Below, in pieces: positions 7,479 through 15,980 of a stretch of 48,619 nucleotides of DNA. Source of the stretch: JBHOQX01 sp042408595 (lineage in GTDB: Bacteria; Chloroflexota; Chloroflexia; Chloroflexales; Roseiflexaceae); contig JBHOQX010000012.1 of NCBI GenBank assembly GCA_042408595.1, positions 1 to 48,619 on the forward strand, given 5' to 3'. Each line of letters starts with the position of its first letter. The first letter of the stretch is position 1. The position numbers and the translations under genes were made by a program. The notes under the pieces are model-generated. The model saw only the letters and a program-made list of their open reading frames with translations. It was not told where the DNA came from and made no database searches.

Positions 7479-8666
7479 ATGGGCGATCAGACGAACGCAC
7501 CGGATGCCGCCAGGCTCGCCGCCATCCGTGCCGAACTGCCCGCCGTGCAGCGCCACATTTACCTGAACGCCGGGACGAACGGCCCACTCACCCGCCGCGG
7601 GCACGCCGCGCTTGTGCAGCACGCCGAGGCCGAGCTGATCGAGGGGCGTATCGGCGCGGCAGGCTTCAAGGCGCTGCTTGCCGCGTACGAGGAGGCCCGC
7701 ACCGCCTGGGCCGGGCTGCTCGGCTGCGAGGCCCGCGAGATCGCGCTGACGCATAACACGACCGAAGGCATCAACATCGCCCTGCTCGGGATCGACTGGC
7801 AGCCGGGCGACGAGCTGATCACCGCCGTGACCGAGCACGAGGGCGGGTTGAACCCGTGCGGGCTGGTCGCCCACCGCTACGGTGTGCGCGTGCGCTGCAC
7901 CGACATCGGCCTGCGCGGATGCGACCCGCTGGCGGCGCTGGAGGCGGCGCTCACGCCGCGCACCAGGGCGGTCGTCCTCTCGCACGCCTCTTGGGCCACG
8001 GGCATGAGCCTGCCGATGCGCGCGATCTGTGACCTGGCCCACCGCCATGGCGCGCTGGTGATCTGCGACGCCGCCCAGGCCGCTGGCATGGTCCCATCAC
8101 AGGTGTATGAGCTTGGGGTGGATGCCTATGCCTGTTCCGGCCAAAAGTGGCTGCTCGGGCCGGACGGGACCGGCGCGCTGTTCATCCGGGGTGACCGGTT
8201 CGACACGATCAGGCAGACCTATGTCGGCTACTTCGCTTCGAGGGTGCGGATGAACCGCGTGGACGCGGTCTTCACGCCGCCAGACAGCGCGGTGCGTTAT
8301 GAAGCCGCCGCGCACTACCCGCCGGCGCTGCTGGCGTTCGCCGCCGGGGTGCGCTGGATCGCTGAGGAGATCGGCTGGGCGTGGGTCTACCGGCGCATCG
8401 CTGCGCTCGGGCGCGCCTGCCACGACGCGCTGGCAGAAATCGAGGGCGTCCAGCTCTACCTGCTGCGCGATCAGGTCGCCGGGCTGGTGCATTTTGCGGT
8501 CGCGGGCGTCCAGCCGGCGGAGGTGACGGCGCGGCTGGCGGCACCGGGCATCCACATCCGGCACACGCCCGCGCCGGCGCTGAATCGCGTCTCGACCGGC
8601 TTCTATACCACCGAGGACGAGATCGCGCGCCTGGCGGCGGCGGTGCGGGCGCTGCGCCCTGAATAA
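7479..8666 (+). CDS. Class V aminotransferase / cysteine desulfurase-like PLP enzyme
   Basis: 395 residues from the ATG at 7479, chosen because CAGGAGATC sits just upstream; a frame 32 codons longer has no support. Fold type I PLP features are HIYLNAGTNGPL at the N-terminus, THNTTEGIN for phosphate binding, CDAAQA with Asp197 against the pyridine nitrogen, and SGQKWLLGPDGTG with the Schiff-base Lys223. The GPDG loop and the lack of a conserved mobile-loop cysteine before the C-terminal region fit the isopenicillin-N-epimerase/selenocysteine-lyase-like branch better than a dedicated IscS or SufS. No Fe-S assembly genes nearby. Substrate not predicted. Confidence 0.87.
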   Translation: MGDQTNAPDAARLAAIRAELPAVQRHIYLNAGTNGPLTRRGHAALVQHAEAELIEGRIGAAGFKALLAAYEEARTAWAGLLGCEAREIALTHNTTEGINIALLGIDWQPGDELITAVTEHEGGLNPCGLVAHRYGVRVRCTDIGLRGCDPLAALEAALTPRTRAVVLSHASWATGMSLPMRAICDLAHRHGALVICDAAQAAGMVPSQVYELGVDAYACSGQKWLLGPDGTGALFIRGDRFDTIRQTYVGYFASRVRMNRVDAVFTPPDSAVRYEAAAHYPPALLAFAAGVRWIAEEIGWAWVYRRIAALGRACHDALAEIEGVQLYLLRDQVAGLVHFAVAGVQPAEVTARLAAPGIHIRHTPAPALNRVSTGFYTTEDEIARLAAAVRALRPE

Positions 8667-8741
8667 CGAACGACGCCCACCCGCCGCGCCAGCCGCTCCA
8701 GGGGCGCGCGGCCAGGCCAGCGTGCATCGTCCGTCGTTCGT
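8666..8741. repeat. Imperfect hairpin of intergenic vocabulary between convergent genes
   Basis: ACGAACGACG (8666-8675) pairs exactly with CGTCGTTCGT (8732-8741). The right arm continues as GTCCGTCGTTCGTCTGTCG, a word shared with 18047-18077 and with an in-frame insertion in the ABC gene at 16752-16774. It lies between a plus-strand and a minus-strand stop and may also act as a bidirectional terminator. Confidence 0.5.
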
Positions 8742-8752
8742 CTGTCGTCCGC

Positions 8753-9097
8753 TCAGTACCCGAGCCGCCCGGCCAGGATCGCCAGCGCGCCGGCGACCAG
8801 CGCGCCGCCGAGCACCAGCGGCAGCAGCGCCGGGCCGATGTCCCGCAGGCGGGGCAGCGCCGGCCCACGGCGCGCCGGCCCGACCTCGTAGCGCTGGCCG
8901 CGCCAGTACTGCACGTTGCGGCGGGTCGGCGGCCCGCCGGCGCGTGTCCACACCTGCCAGCCGACCCACAGCAGGGAGCCGCCCCCGCCGCCGAGCGCCA
9001 GCGCCGTGATCGGCCAGGGCAGCCGCGGCGCGAGCACGAGCACGAGCACGACGCCGACCGCCACCAGCCAGCGCCAGTCTATGGTAGGATTGCGCAT
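8753..9097 (-). CDS. Small membrane protein of unknown function
   Basis: 114 residues from the ATG at 9097-9095, preceded by GGTGAGG; a longer frame upstream has no ribosome site. Two hydrophobic stretches lie at about residues 9-45 (WLVAVGVVLVLVLAPRLPW and ITALALGGGGGSLLWVGW). A third lies at the C-terminus (ALLPLVLGGALVAGALAILA). Between them is a basic soluble segment with RNVQYWRGQRYEV. The topology suggests three membrane helices. I recognise no family. It is convergent with the aminotransferase gene and divergent from the YdcF-like gene. Confidence 0.65.
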   Translation of the reverse strand: MRNPTIDWRWLVAVGVVLVLVLAPRLPWPITALALGGGGGSLLWVGWQVWTRAGGPPTRRNVQYWRGQRYEVGPARRGPALPRLRDIGPALLPLVLGGALVAGALAILAGRLGY

Positions 9098-9136
9098 CGC
9101 CTCACCGAAAGCCGGGAACCCGGCAGAGCGTTGCTG

Positions 9137-9145
9137 TGCTATAGA
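9137..9145 (+). promoter_or_regulatory. Extended -10 promoter of the YdcF-like gene
   Basis: TGC-TATAGA, in the same TGTGCTA context as the promoter at 34625-34633. Transcription would start near 9152, about 77 nt upstream of the ATG at 9229. Confidence 0.4.
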
Positions 9146-9228
9146 TGATACGTCCCACGGGGCGGTTGGGGTGCAGGCGCGGCGCAAGCGTTGATGAGAC
9201 TGGCAGGCCGTGTGAGGACCAGGACACC

Positions 9229-9840
9229 ATGATGATCGCTCCGGCATTCCGGCGCACGGCGCGGGGCGCGCTCACGGCGGCGCTGCTGCTGGGGCTCGGC
9301 GCGGCCGTGTTCTTTCTGTTCGTCTGCGCGTTAGTGGTGGTGCAGGGGCGGCGCGACGAGGCCCGCCGGGCGGGGGCGGCGGTGGTGCTGCTCGGCACCC
9401 CCCACCAGGATGGCCCCGCCCGCCAGGCGGCGCTCGACCACGCGCTCGACCTGTACAAGCGCGGCCTGGTCAGCCGGATTGTGCTGGCCGGCCCGCCGCC
9501 CGGTGGCGCGACCCCATCCCTGGCGGCGCAGGCGCGCGAGAGCCTGCTCAAGCGCGGCCTGCCGGACGTCGCGCTGGTGGCCGATGAGCGTGGGACGACC
9601 GACTGGGAACGGATGCGCGCCGCCGCCGAGCGGATGCGCGCCCAGGGGCTCGGCTCGGCGGTGGTTGTCGCCGACTTCCCGGCGATGCTGTGGCACCTCA
9701 AAATGGCGCGCGACCTGGGGCTGGACGCCGCCGGCTCGCCGCCGTCCCTCGCGCCACTCTCGCGCGACCTGTTCGGCAACGCCGGGGCGGTGGCCCGCGG
9801 CGCTGGGGAGTACCTGGCGTACCTGTTCGCGCGGCAGTAG
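9229..9840 (+). CDS. YdcF/SanA-like (DUF218) membrane-anchored protein
   Basis: 203 residues from ATG 9229, which follows AGGACC. A single N-terminal membrane anchor covers about residues 13-38 (ALTAALLLGLGAAVFFLFV). The rest is a DUF218 domain: a strand reading AAVVLLGTPHQDGPARQAALDHAL, then SRIVLAGPPPGG, ESLLKRGLPDVALVADERGT, DWERMRAAAERM, and VVVADFPAMLWHLKMARDLG. The acidic and hydrophobic pattern fits YdcF-type proteins associated with envelope functions in other bacteria. The catalytic role of DUF218 proteins is poorly defined. It ends convergently with the gene at 9931. Confidence 0.8.
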   Translation: MMIAPAFRRTARGALTAALLLGLGAAVFFLFVCALVVVQGRRDEARRAGAAVVLLGTPHQDGPARQAALDHALDLYKRGLVSRIVLAGPPPGGATPSLAAQARESLLKRGLPDVALVADERGTTDWERMRAAAERMRAQGLGSAVVVADFPAMLWHLKMARDLGLDAAGSPPSLAPLSRDLFGNAGAVARGAGEYLAYLFARQ

Positions 9841-9854
9841 CCAGGCGGAGTTCG

Positions 9855-9895
9855 GGGGTCGGGGTGCAGGGTTCCTGGCGCCAGCCCCCGACCCC
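9855..9895. terminator. Hairpin between convergent genes, probable bidirectional terminator
   Basis: GGGGTCGGGG (9855-9864) pairs perfectly with CCCCGACCCC (9886-9895). The loop holds the small palindrome CTGGCGCCAG. It sits between stops at 9840 (+) and 9931 (-). There is no T-run on either side, so it may instead be one of the repeated intergenic hairpins. Confidence 0.4.
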
Positions 9896-9930
9896 TGACC
9901 CTTGGCCCTGTCACCTTGTCGCCGCGGGCA

Positions 9931-11781
9931 TCACGGCTGCACCGCGTCGCCGTCCACATAGCTGTCGAGTAGGACGTACCGTGCCGCGACCGCGCCGTTG
10001 CTGCCGACGCCGAGGCTGCCTCGCCGCCCGTCCAGCACCAGCACACCGCTCGTGCCGCGGGCCATCGCGCCGGCCTGCGTCAGTTCCAGCGCCGTGCCCA
10101 CGTCGATCCCGGCCACCAGCAGCGATGGGTCGCGGTACAGCAGGTTGTAGCTTTCGCCCCAGCGGCGCTCGTCGACCACCTGCGGCTCGATGCCGACACC
10201 CGGCAGGAACGCCAGCCCCGGCTCGACCGCCACGCTGTCCGGGCGGAACGAGGCGATCGCTTCGTCTTCAATGTTGTCGGTGCGCGGCGGGGTGCGCGTC
10301 GTCTGCCCGCCGAGCGCCGCGGCGGCGGCGTTGTCGGCGAAGAGCGCCGCGCCGCGCTGCCAGGCCGCACGCACCTCGCCCACCACCGCGCCCTCCCGGG
10401 CCAGCGCCGCCAGCACGGTGGACTGGTCGGGCGCGGTGAGGAACACGCCGGTCGCCCCGGCCAGCGCGCCCAGGATGGCGGCGGTGTCCGCACCGCCGCC
10501 CAGGCCGAACGCCTGCACCGGCGCGCCCACCTTGGGCTGAAAGGCGGCGGCGTACGCATCGGCGGCGGCCTGGGCCTGCGGCCGGCTCCGGTAACCGGCG
10601 GCGATCACCACCAGCCGTGCGCCAGCCTGCCCGCCGCTCAGCGCTACAAAGCGATCAACGACGGCCCCACCCTTGTCGGCGCTGATGTCGCCACCGAGCA
10701 GCAGCGGCCCGGCCCCAGGCGGCAGCCGCAGCGCGTCAAACGCACGGTTGCGGATGGATGGCGCACCCTGCGGCTGGCCATTCACCGTTGGGCGAAGCGC
10801 GAGCAGGTCATAGCCGTAGCCACCGGGCGGGAGCAGGTGCGTCACGACGCCGCGCACCGACAGACTGTTGGTCGGCCCGGCGAAGCGCCCCTGAGCACGG
10901 TAGGTCTGCGGATCGATCACCAGCACCGCCGACTCGCCGACGACATCCGTCAGTGTCCGGTACTCCTGGATGGCCGCCGCGGTGTAAGCATCCACACCGA
11001 TGCCGGGCAGGCCGGCGGTGACGCTGACGTTCAGCAGGCGCGCGAGCCGCCCGCGCTGGAGCGCGTGCTGGTCGAGGATAGCGTTCGGCAAGCCGAAGAT
11101 CAGCCCCCGCTCCTGGTCGGCCTGGCCCTCGTTGGTCCAGAGGTCAACGCTCCCCTGCTGCAAGCCCTGCTCCGGCCCGTTGTCGCCGGTGTAGCCGGCG
11201 ATCATGTTGGCTGACTGGACGGCGGCCCCGGCGCTGTTGCCGCCGTAGACGACCCCGGCGTTGTAGGCGACGCGCATCAGCCGCTCGGCGGGCGTGTCGG
11301 CCACGACCTTCATGGCGATCGTCTGGTCGCCGCCGAGGATATAGACGCCATCCAGGTCGGGGGTGAAGCGCGCGAGGTTCTCCGGATTGTAGGCATCGGA
11401 ACGGGTTTGCATGTCCACCAGGATGGTGGTGCAGCCCTGATCGGCGCGGCGCACCGCCTCGCAGGCGTCGTTCACCTGAGCGCGCCGGCGATCGGCGAGC
11501 GCCAGGTTATCGGCGCGCTCCTCCGACGTGATGCTGTAAGGGTCGCTCGCGAAGGTGATCGGCAGAACGAGCAGGTAGACATTGCCGTTGAAGTCGTGCT
11601 GCGCGGCGGCGCGGGCGAAGCGCTGGAGCGTGTCCGGCCCGTAGCCGGCCCCGATCGGGACAAAGGTGCGCGGCGGGCGCGGCACGGCCCCGGCGGGCGC
11701 GGCGGCGCCACCCAGCAGGACGGCCAGCGCGAGGGCGGCAAGCAGGCGCGGCAGGCGGCAGAGCGGCCCAGAGCGGAGCAT
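9931..11781 (-). CDS. Secreted tandem cyanophycinase-like (peptidase S51 fold) protein, second domain degenerate
   Basis: 616 residues with a signal peptide (about 1-32, ending PAGA-VP). Domain 1 (about 38-310) has the S51 layout: ILGGDQT (149-153), VVYGGNSAGAA with nucleophile Ser183, and AILDQHALQRGRLARLL with His239. The usual GIDE glutamate is replaced in GIGVDAYTA. Domain 2 (about 355-610) opens with the family-like GPLLLGGDISADKGG and LGGGADTAAIL. At the nucleophile elbow it reads FADNAAAAALGG with no serine, and the DQH.R.R segment is EPQVVDERRW. It therefore looks like a structural pseudo-domain. GGAGGTGTT precedes the ATG. Cyanophycinases cleave beta-Asp-Arg; no cyanophycin synthetase is nearby, so the substrate is open. 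Confidence 0.82.
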   Translation of the reverse strand: MLRSGPLCRLPRLLAALALAVLLGGAAAPAGAVPRPPRTFVPIGAGYGPDTLQRFARAAAQHDFNGNVYLLVLPITFASDPYSITSEERADNLALADRRRAQVNDACEAVRRADQGCTTILVDMQTRSDAYNPENLARFTPDLDGVYILGGDQTIAMKVVADTPAERLMRVAYNAGVVYGGNSAGAAVQSANMIAGYTGDNGPEQGLQQGSVDLWTNEGQADQERGLIFGLPNAILDQHALQRGRLARLLNVSVTAGLPGIGVDAYTAAAIQEYRTLTDVVGESAVLVIDPQTYRAQGRFAGPTNSLSVRGVVTHLLPPGGYGYDLLALRPTVNGQPQGAPSIRNRAFDALRLPPGAGPLLLGGDISADKGGAVVDRFVALSGGQAGARLVVIAAGYRSRPQAQAAADAYAAAFQPKVGAPVQAFGLGGGADTAAILGALAGATGVFLTAPDQSTVLAALAREGAVVGEVRAAWQRGAALFADNAAAAALGGQTTRTPPRTDNIEDEAIASFRPDSVAVEPGLAFLPGVGIEPQVVDERRWGESYNLLYRDPSLLVAGIDVGTALELTQAGAMARGTSGVLVLDGRRGSLGVGSNGAVAARYVLLDSYVDGDAVQP

Positions 11782-12078
11782 AACACCTCCATCATCGCAG
11801 GCGACAGCTTGGGGTCTGGCCAGGTGTACCAGCGCGGCGCAGCCATCCTATCATCGCGGCGTAGATGTGTCAATTCGCCTGTTTTTGGTCTTTGCCGATG
11901 AATCGTACCAGTATCCAGCGATCCACCCATCATGCACAGGACGTGCGCGGTGGGGAGGTGTGGAGGGGCGGAGCCTCTCCGGAACACCCTTCGCGGGCGC
12001 GCACGCGCGGAAAAGAACCCCGTGGCGGGGCGCAGGCCCGCCACACCTCCCGCGCCGCGGGCGATCGCGTAGGTCCTA
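11782..12078. other. 297-bp gene-free region dominated by a palindromic repeat
   Basis: It lies between the cyanophycinase-like gene and fdhD, both on the minus strand. The first 150 bp are the promoter side of the cyanophycinase-like gene; the rest is copy 1 of the ~130-bp palindromic element described at 11941-12076. No gene seen. Confidence 0.6.
11941..12076 (-). repeat. Palindromic intergenic element, copy 1 of 3
   Basis: Read on the minus strand it starts GGACCTACGCGATCGCCCGC and continues CGCGGGAGGTGTGG, a core palindrome GGCGGGCCTGCGCCCCGCC, then GGGGTTCTTTTCCGCGCG. The second half carries GGAGAGGC against GCCCCTCC, then CCACACCTCCCC and ends ...CCGCGCACGT. GGGAGGTGTGG near one end and CCACACCTCCC near the other make a long inverted repeat. 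Copies at 43236-43372 and 48292-48420 share the order of these blocks. Confidence 0.7.
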
Positions 12079-12936
12079 TCATTCATCAATCATCGCTCCC
12101 CCCACCCGCTCCGCCCCGGCGTAGATGTTGAACCGTTGGCCGCGCAGGAAGCCGATCAGCGTCATGCCGAAGGCGCGCGCCAGATCGACCGCCAGGCTGC
12201 TCGGCGCGGAGACGGCGCAGACGACTGGGACGCCGGCGGCGGCACATTTCTGCATGATCTCGTAGCTGGCTCGCCCGCTCACCAGGACAACCGCGTCACG
12301 CAGCGGCAGCCGCCCGGCCAGCAACGCCCAACCGATCAGCTTGTCGAGCGCGTTGTGGCGCCCGACATCCTCGCGCAGCTCGATCAACTCGCCCCGTGGT
12401 GTGAACAGCGCCGCAGCGTGTAGCCCGCCGGTGGCGGCGAACAGCCCCTGTGCGGCGCGCAGGCGCTCCGGCAGGGCGGTGATCGTCGCCGGCGCCAGGC
12501 GCGGCCCGTGGCCGAGCGGCGGCAACGCCCGCTGCCGCAGCGCCGCTAGGCTGGCCCGCCCGCAGACTCCACAGGCGCTGGTGGCGAGAAAATGCCGCTC
12601 CAGATGCGCCAGGTCGGGCAGCCCCGGCGCGTCCAGCGCCACGTTGACGACGTTGTAGCGCTGCTCCTCGTCGAGCTCCGCATCCACGCAGTAGGCGATC
12701 GCGCGGATGTCGTCCCGTGTCGCGATCACGCCCTCGGCCAGCAGAAAGCCGGCGGCCAGCTCGAAATCGGCGCCGGGGGTACGCATCGTCACCGCCAGCG
12801 AGCGCCGCGCGCCGCCGGCCAGCAGGCGGATCTCCAGCGGCTCCTCGGTCGCCAGCGTGTCGCGCCGCCGCCGGGCGGTCCCGCCTTCGACGGTGATCAC
12901 CTCGGTGCGGCGCTTGTTTGTGGGGCGGGACGCCAT
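12079..12936 (-). CDS. fdhD: FdhD sulfur carrier for molybdenum/tungsten oxidoreductases
   Basis: 285 residues from the ATG at 12936-12934, preceded by GAAAGG; a longer upstream frame is an artefact. FdhD passes sulfur from a cysteine desulfurase to the metal cofactor of formate dehydrogenase and related enzymes. Visible marks are EEPLEIRL, DFELAAGFLLAEGVI, the catalytic cysteines in SACGVCG (Cys122 and Cys125), LHAAALF, EDVGRHNALDKLIG, and VSGRASYEIMQKC. No formate dehydrogenase is in the window, but an AOR-like metalloenzyme is encoded at 36082. The gene follows the ABC gene by 58 nt and may be in its transcript. Confidence 0.95.
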   Translation of the reverse strand: MASRPTNKRRTEVITVEGGTARRRRDTLATEEPLEIRLLAGGARRSLAVTMRTPGADFELAAGFLLAEGVIATRDDIRAIAYCVDAELDEEQRYNVVNVALDAPGLPDLAHLERHFLATSACGVCGRASLAALRQRALPPLGHGPRLAPATITALPERLRAAQGLFAATGGLHAAALFTPRGELIELREDVGRHNALDKLIGWALLAGRLPLRDAVVLVSGRASYEIMQKCAAAGVPVVCAVSAPSSLAVDLARAFGMTLIGFLRGQRFNIYAGAERVGGAMIDE

Positions 12937-12994
12937 GGCTTCGCTGCCTTTCGCCCGGTGCTGCCGGTTTCCGCACACCCCCGCGCCAGATGGG

Positions 12995-14881
12995 TTAAAA
13001 CGCCCCGACCTGCTCGATGTACTCCAGCGACTGGTGGCGGAAGTAGGTGTTGTACAGCTCGGCGTAGTGGCCGCCCTGTGCCAGGAGCGTGCCGTGCGTG
13101 CCTTCCTCGATGATCCGCCCATCGCGCATCACGATGATCCGGTCGGCATTGCGTACCGTCGAGAGGCGGTGCGCGATGATGATGCTCGTCCGCTCGCGCA
13201 TCACCACATCGAGCCCTTCCTGGATCTGTTCTTCGGTGAACGGGTCGATGCTGGCGGTCGCTTCGTCGAGGATGAAGATCGACGGGTTCTGCAGCAGCAC
13301 CCGCGCCAGCGCCACCAGTTGCCGCTGGCCGAGCGACAGCCGTGCGCCGCGCTCGCCGACATCCGTCTGCAAGCCGTTCGGCAGGTCATCCACCCAGTCG
13401 CCGCCGCCGAGCTGCCGCGCCGCCGCTGCCACATCGGCGTCGCTCGCCTCGGGCCGGCCATAGCGGATATTGTCCGCCACCGTGCCGGAAAACAGGAACG
13501 GTACCTGCGGCACCAGGCCGATATGCCGGCGGTACTGCCCGAGGTCGAGCCGGCGGATGTCGCGCCCATCGATCAGCAGCCGCCCGCCCTGGAACTCATA
13601 GAAGCGCAGTATGAGCTTCACCAGGCTCGATTTGCCTGCGCCGGTGTGCCCCACGACTGCGATCTTCTGCCCGGCGGGGATGTCGAGCGAGAAGTCGGTT
13701 AGGACGTTCGCCGGGCGGGCGGCGGCCAGCGCTGGAAGATCGCTATCGACGGTATCCGCCCGCCCATCGGCGCCGCCACCCTCCGCCGGCCGCTGGTCAT
13801 ACGAGAAATCGACGCGGTCGAAGGTGATGCGCCCGCGCAACTCGTTCACCGGCTCGCTCGCCTGCTGCACCACACGCGGCTCGGCGTCGATCAGCGCGAA
13901 GACCCGCTCGCTGGCCGCCAGCCCCTGCTGGAATTGGCTCCAGAACGAAGCGATACTGGTGAGCGGAAAGAGGAAGATCATCAGCGCCTGGACGAACAGA
14001 TACCACTGCCCGGCGGAAACCGTGCCGTTGAGCGCCAGCAGGCCGCCGGCATAGACGACCGCCGCCATTCCGAACCCGGCCAGGATATCCAGGATCGGGA
14101 AGATCGAGTTCAGAATCAGCCCACGCTGCAGGCGGACACGGTAGGTGAGCTGGTTCGTCTGCTGAAAATCCTGGTAGATCGCCGCCTCCTGGCGAAAGCT
14201 CTTGGCGACGCCGATCCCGCTCACCGTCTCCTGGATCGTGCTGTTGACGGTGGCGATGGCGCGCTGGGCGCGCTGGCTGGCGCGCCGGGCGATGCTGCGG
14301 AAGCCGAGCGCCGCGGCGAACACCAGCGGCGCGATCAGGATCGTAATCAGCGCGAGCTGCCAGTTGATCGCCAGCAGCACGCCAGCGATGATCAGCACCA
14401 GCAACACCTGGCTCATCAGGTCCATGGTCAGCGTGACGACCGTTGAGAACTCCTGCGTGTCGGAGGTCACACGGCTGGCGATCTTGCCGGAGGCGTACTG
14501 GTCAAAGAACGACATGTCGCGTTGCATCACGGCAGCGAAGGCGTCCTCGCGCAGTTGCTTCACGACATCGCCCACGGCACGGGCCGAGAAGCTCTGGCGG
14601 ATGTAATTGAAGAACCAGGCCAGCGAGCCGAAGACCGTCACGCCGCCGGCGATCATCAGCAGCAGTTGCAGCGACGGGTTGCCGGCGAGCGCGTCCACGC
14701 CGCGCGACACCGCGATCGGCACGCCGGCCTCGACCAACGATGCCAGCGCGACCATCGCCGCGACGACGATCATTGTGCGGGCCTGCGGCCGGAAGTACCC
14801 CAGGATGCGCCGCACGAGCGCCCGGTCGCCGTAGTTGCGGTCGTAGTCTTCGGCCTCCAGGCCATCCAGCACAAAGCCCAT
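12995..14881 (-). CDS. ABC exporter half-transporter (canonical Walker B, altered signature)
   Basis: 628 residues from ATG 14881-14879, preceded by CGGAGAAACC. An N-terminal type-1 exporter membrane domain (about 1-330, six helices) is followed by an ATPase: A-loop Tyr in DFSYDQRP, Walker A VGHTGAGKSS, Q-loop LVPQVPFLF, signature ARLSLGQRQL (LSLGQ rather than LSGGQ), Walker B FILDEATAS with the catalytic Glu, and H-loop AHRLST. About 30 low-complexity residues (about 361-394) sit between the A-loop and Walker A. The partner encoded at 15981-17849 has the reverse pattern (canonical signature, altered Walker B), so the two probably form a heterodimer with one degenerate site. Substrate could be lipid, drug or peptide. 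Confidence 0.93.
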   Translation of the reverse strand: MGFVLDGLEAEDYDRNYGDRALVRRILGYFRPQARTMIVVAAMVALASLVEAGVPIAVSRGVDALAGNPSLQLLLMIAGGVTVFGSLAWFFNYIRQSFSARAVGDVVKQLREDAFAAVMQRDMSFFDQYASGKIASRVTSDTQEFSTVVTLTMDLMSQVLLVLIIAGVLLAINWQLALITILIAPLVFAAALGFRSIARRASQRAQRAIATVNSTIQETVSGIGVAKSFRQEAAIYQDFQQTNQLTYRVRLQRGLILNSIFPILDILAGFGMAAVVYAGGLLALNGTVSAGQWYLFVQALMIFLFPLTSIASFWSQFQQGLAASERVFALIDAEPRVVQQASEPVNELRGRITFDRVDFSYDQRPAEGGGADGRADTVDSDLPALAAARPANVLTDFSLDIPAGQKIAVVGHTGAGKSSLVKLILRFYEFQGGRLLIDGRDIRRLDLGQYRRHIGLVPQVPFLFSGTVADNIRYGRPEASDADVAAAARQLGGGDWVDDLPNGLQTDVGERGARLSLGQRQLVALARVLLQNPSIFILDEATASIDPFTEEQIQEGLDVVMRERTSIIIAHRLSTVRNADRIIVMRDGRIIEEGTHGTLLAQGGHYAELYNTYFRHQSLEYIEQVGAF

Positions 14882-15046
14882 AGCAGGTTTCTCCGACAGA
14901 GACACAGGACGCAGGACGAAGTCGAACGCAGGCGCTACCAGGCGCGAGCCGCGTGCTCCAAGGAATGGCCGGTGTTCATGCGTCTCCGCCGCCCTTCGTC
15001 CAGATGGCGTACATCGCACCGCGAGCGATGGAGGGCGCGCTCGCTC

Positions 15047-15793
15047 CTACATCTCCACCAACAGCTGGCGGAGCCCGGCCATCTCTGTCGTGCTCACGCC
15101 GATCTGTTCCAGGTAGCCGGGCACGCCGCCGTACCGGTCGTCGATATAGGCCAGCGTGTCGAGCATGGTCTCGCGGCGCGAGAGGAGCATCCGCTCCAAC
15201 CGATCCAGGTCGCCGCCGCGCTCGCGCACGTAGGCCCGGAAGCTGTCATGTAACGGCGCGAGGTATGCGCTGCTGAGCGCGTAGTCGTCGGCGATCGCCT
15301 CCGCTGGCACGCCGGCGGCCCCCAGCGCCAGCGCGACGGTCAGCCCGGTGCGGTCTTTCCCCACGGCGCAGTGGATGAGGACCGGCGCGGCGCCAGCGCT
15401 GGCCAGCGCGCCGAGCGCGGCGCGGAAGCCAGCCTGGCAGTGATCGATATAGAGCCGGTACATTTCGTCCAGGTCGGCGGCCGGCTCGTCCACCAACTTC
15501 CCCAGCGCATCGTCGAACAGCGGCAGGCTGATGTAGCGCACCATCCCGGAACGCTCGAAGACGTTCGGGCTGCGCTGCGCCTCGGACGGCCGCCGCAGGT
15601 CGATGATCGTCCGCAGGCCGAGGTCGAGCAGCGCCTGCTGCCCCTCCGGCCCGATCTGATGCAGGCTGTCGGAGCGCAGCAGCCGACGCCAGCGGGTCAT
15701 CCGCCCGTCACGGGTCGGGTACCCGCCGACATCCCGCAGGTTATAGCACCCCTCGATCGCGATGCGCCGGGCGAGGGCCAGGTTGTTGGTCAC
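15047..15793 (-). CDS. Tyrosine-protein phosphatase (Y_phosphatase3 / LipA-PTP type)
   Basis: 248 residues from a GTG at 15793-15791. That start is chosen because GGGAGG sits 6 nt upstream; ATG codons further up have no such site. The protein opens with the family motif EGCYNLRDVGGYPTRDG, has LLRSDSLHQI and TIIDLRRPSE, and carries the P-loop LIHCAVGKDRTGL with nucleophile Cys142 and Arg148. The C-terminal helices hold DDYALS. The HCxxGKDR loop is the variant that in related enzymes accepts phosphotyrosine and sometimes phosphoinositides. It is transcribed between two half-ABC exporter genes, with gaps of 165 and 187 nt. No membrane segment. A short hairpin (GCGAGCG 15021-15027 with CGCTCGC 15038-15044) follows the stop. 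Confidence 0.9.
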   Translation of the reverse strand: MTNNLALARRIAIEGCYNLRDVGGYPTRDGRMTRWRRLLRSDSLHQIGPEGQQALLDLGLRTIIDLRRPSEAQRSPNVFERSGMVRYISLPLFDDALGKLVDEPAADLDEMYRLYIDHCQAGFRAALGALASAGAAPVLIHCAVGKDRTGLTVALALGAAGVPAEAIADDYALSSAYLAPLHDSFRAYVRERGGDLDRLERMLLSRRETMLDTLAYIDDRYGGVPGYLEQIGVSTTEMAGLRQLLVEM

Positions 15794-15980
15794 GCATTCC
15801 TCCCGATGAGCACCGAGAAACATAGTGTCAGACATCAGACGGTCACATGGTCGGGCAGGCACGCAAGTTGCAATCTGCAATCACAAACCGGCCATGATCC
15901 CGCGGCCAGAAGCCACAACTCTGAATGTTGCACTCTGACCCCTGACACTCATCGTACAGCACCTATCACCCCGGCCCGCA

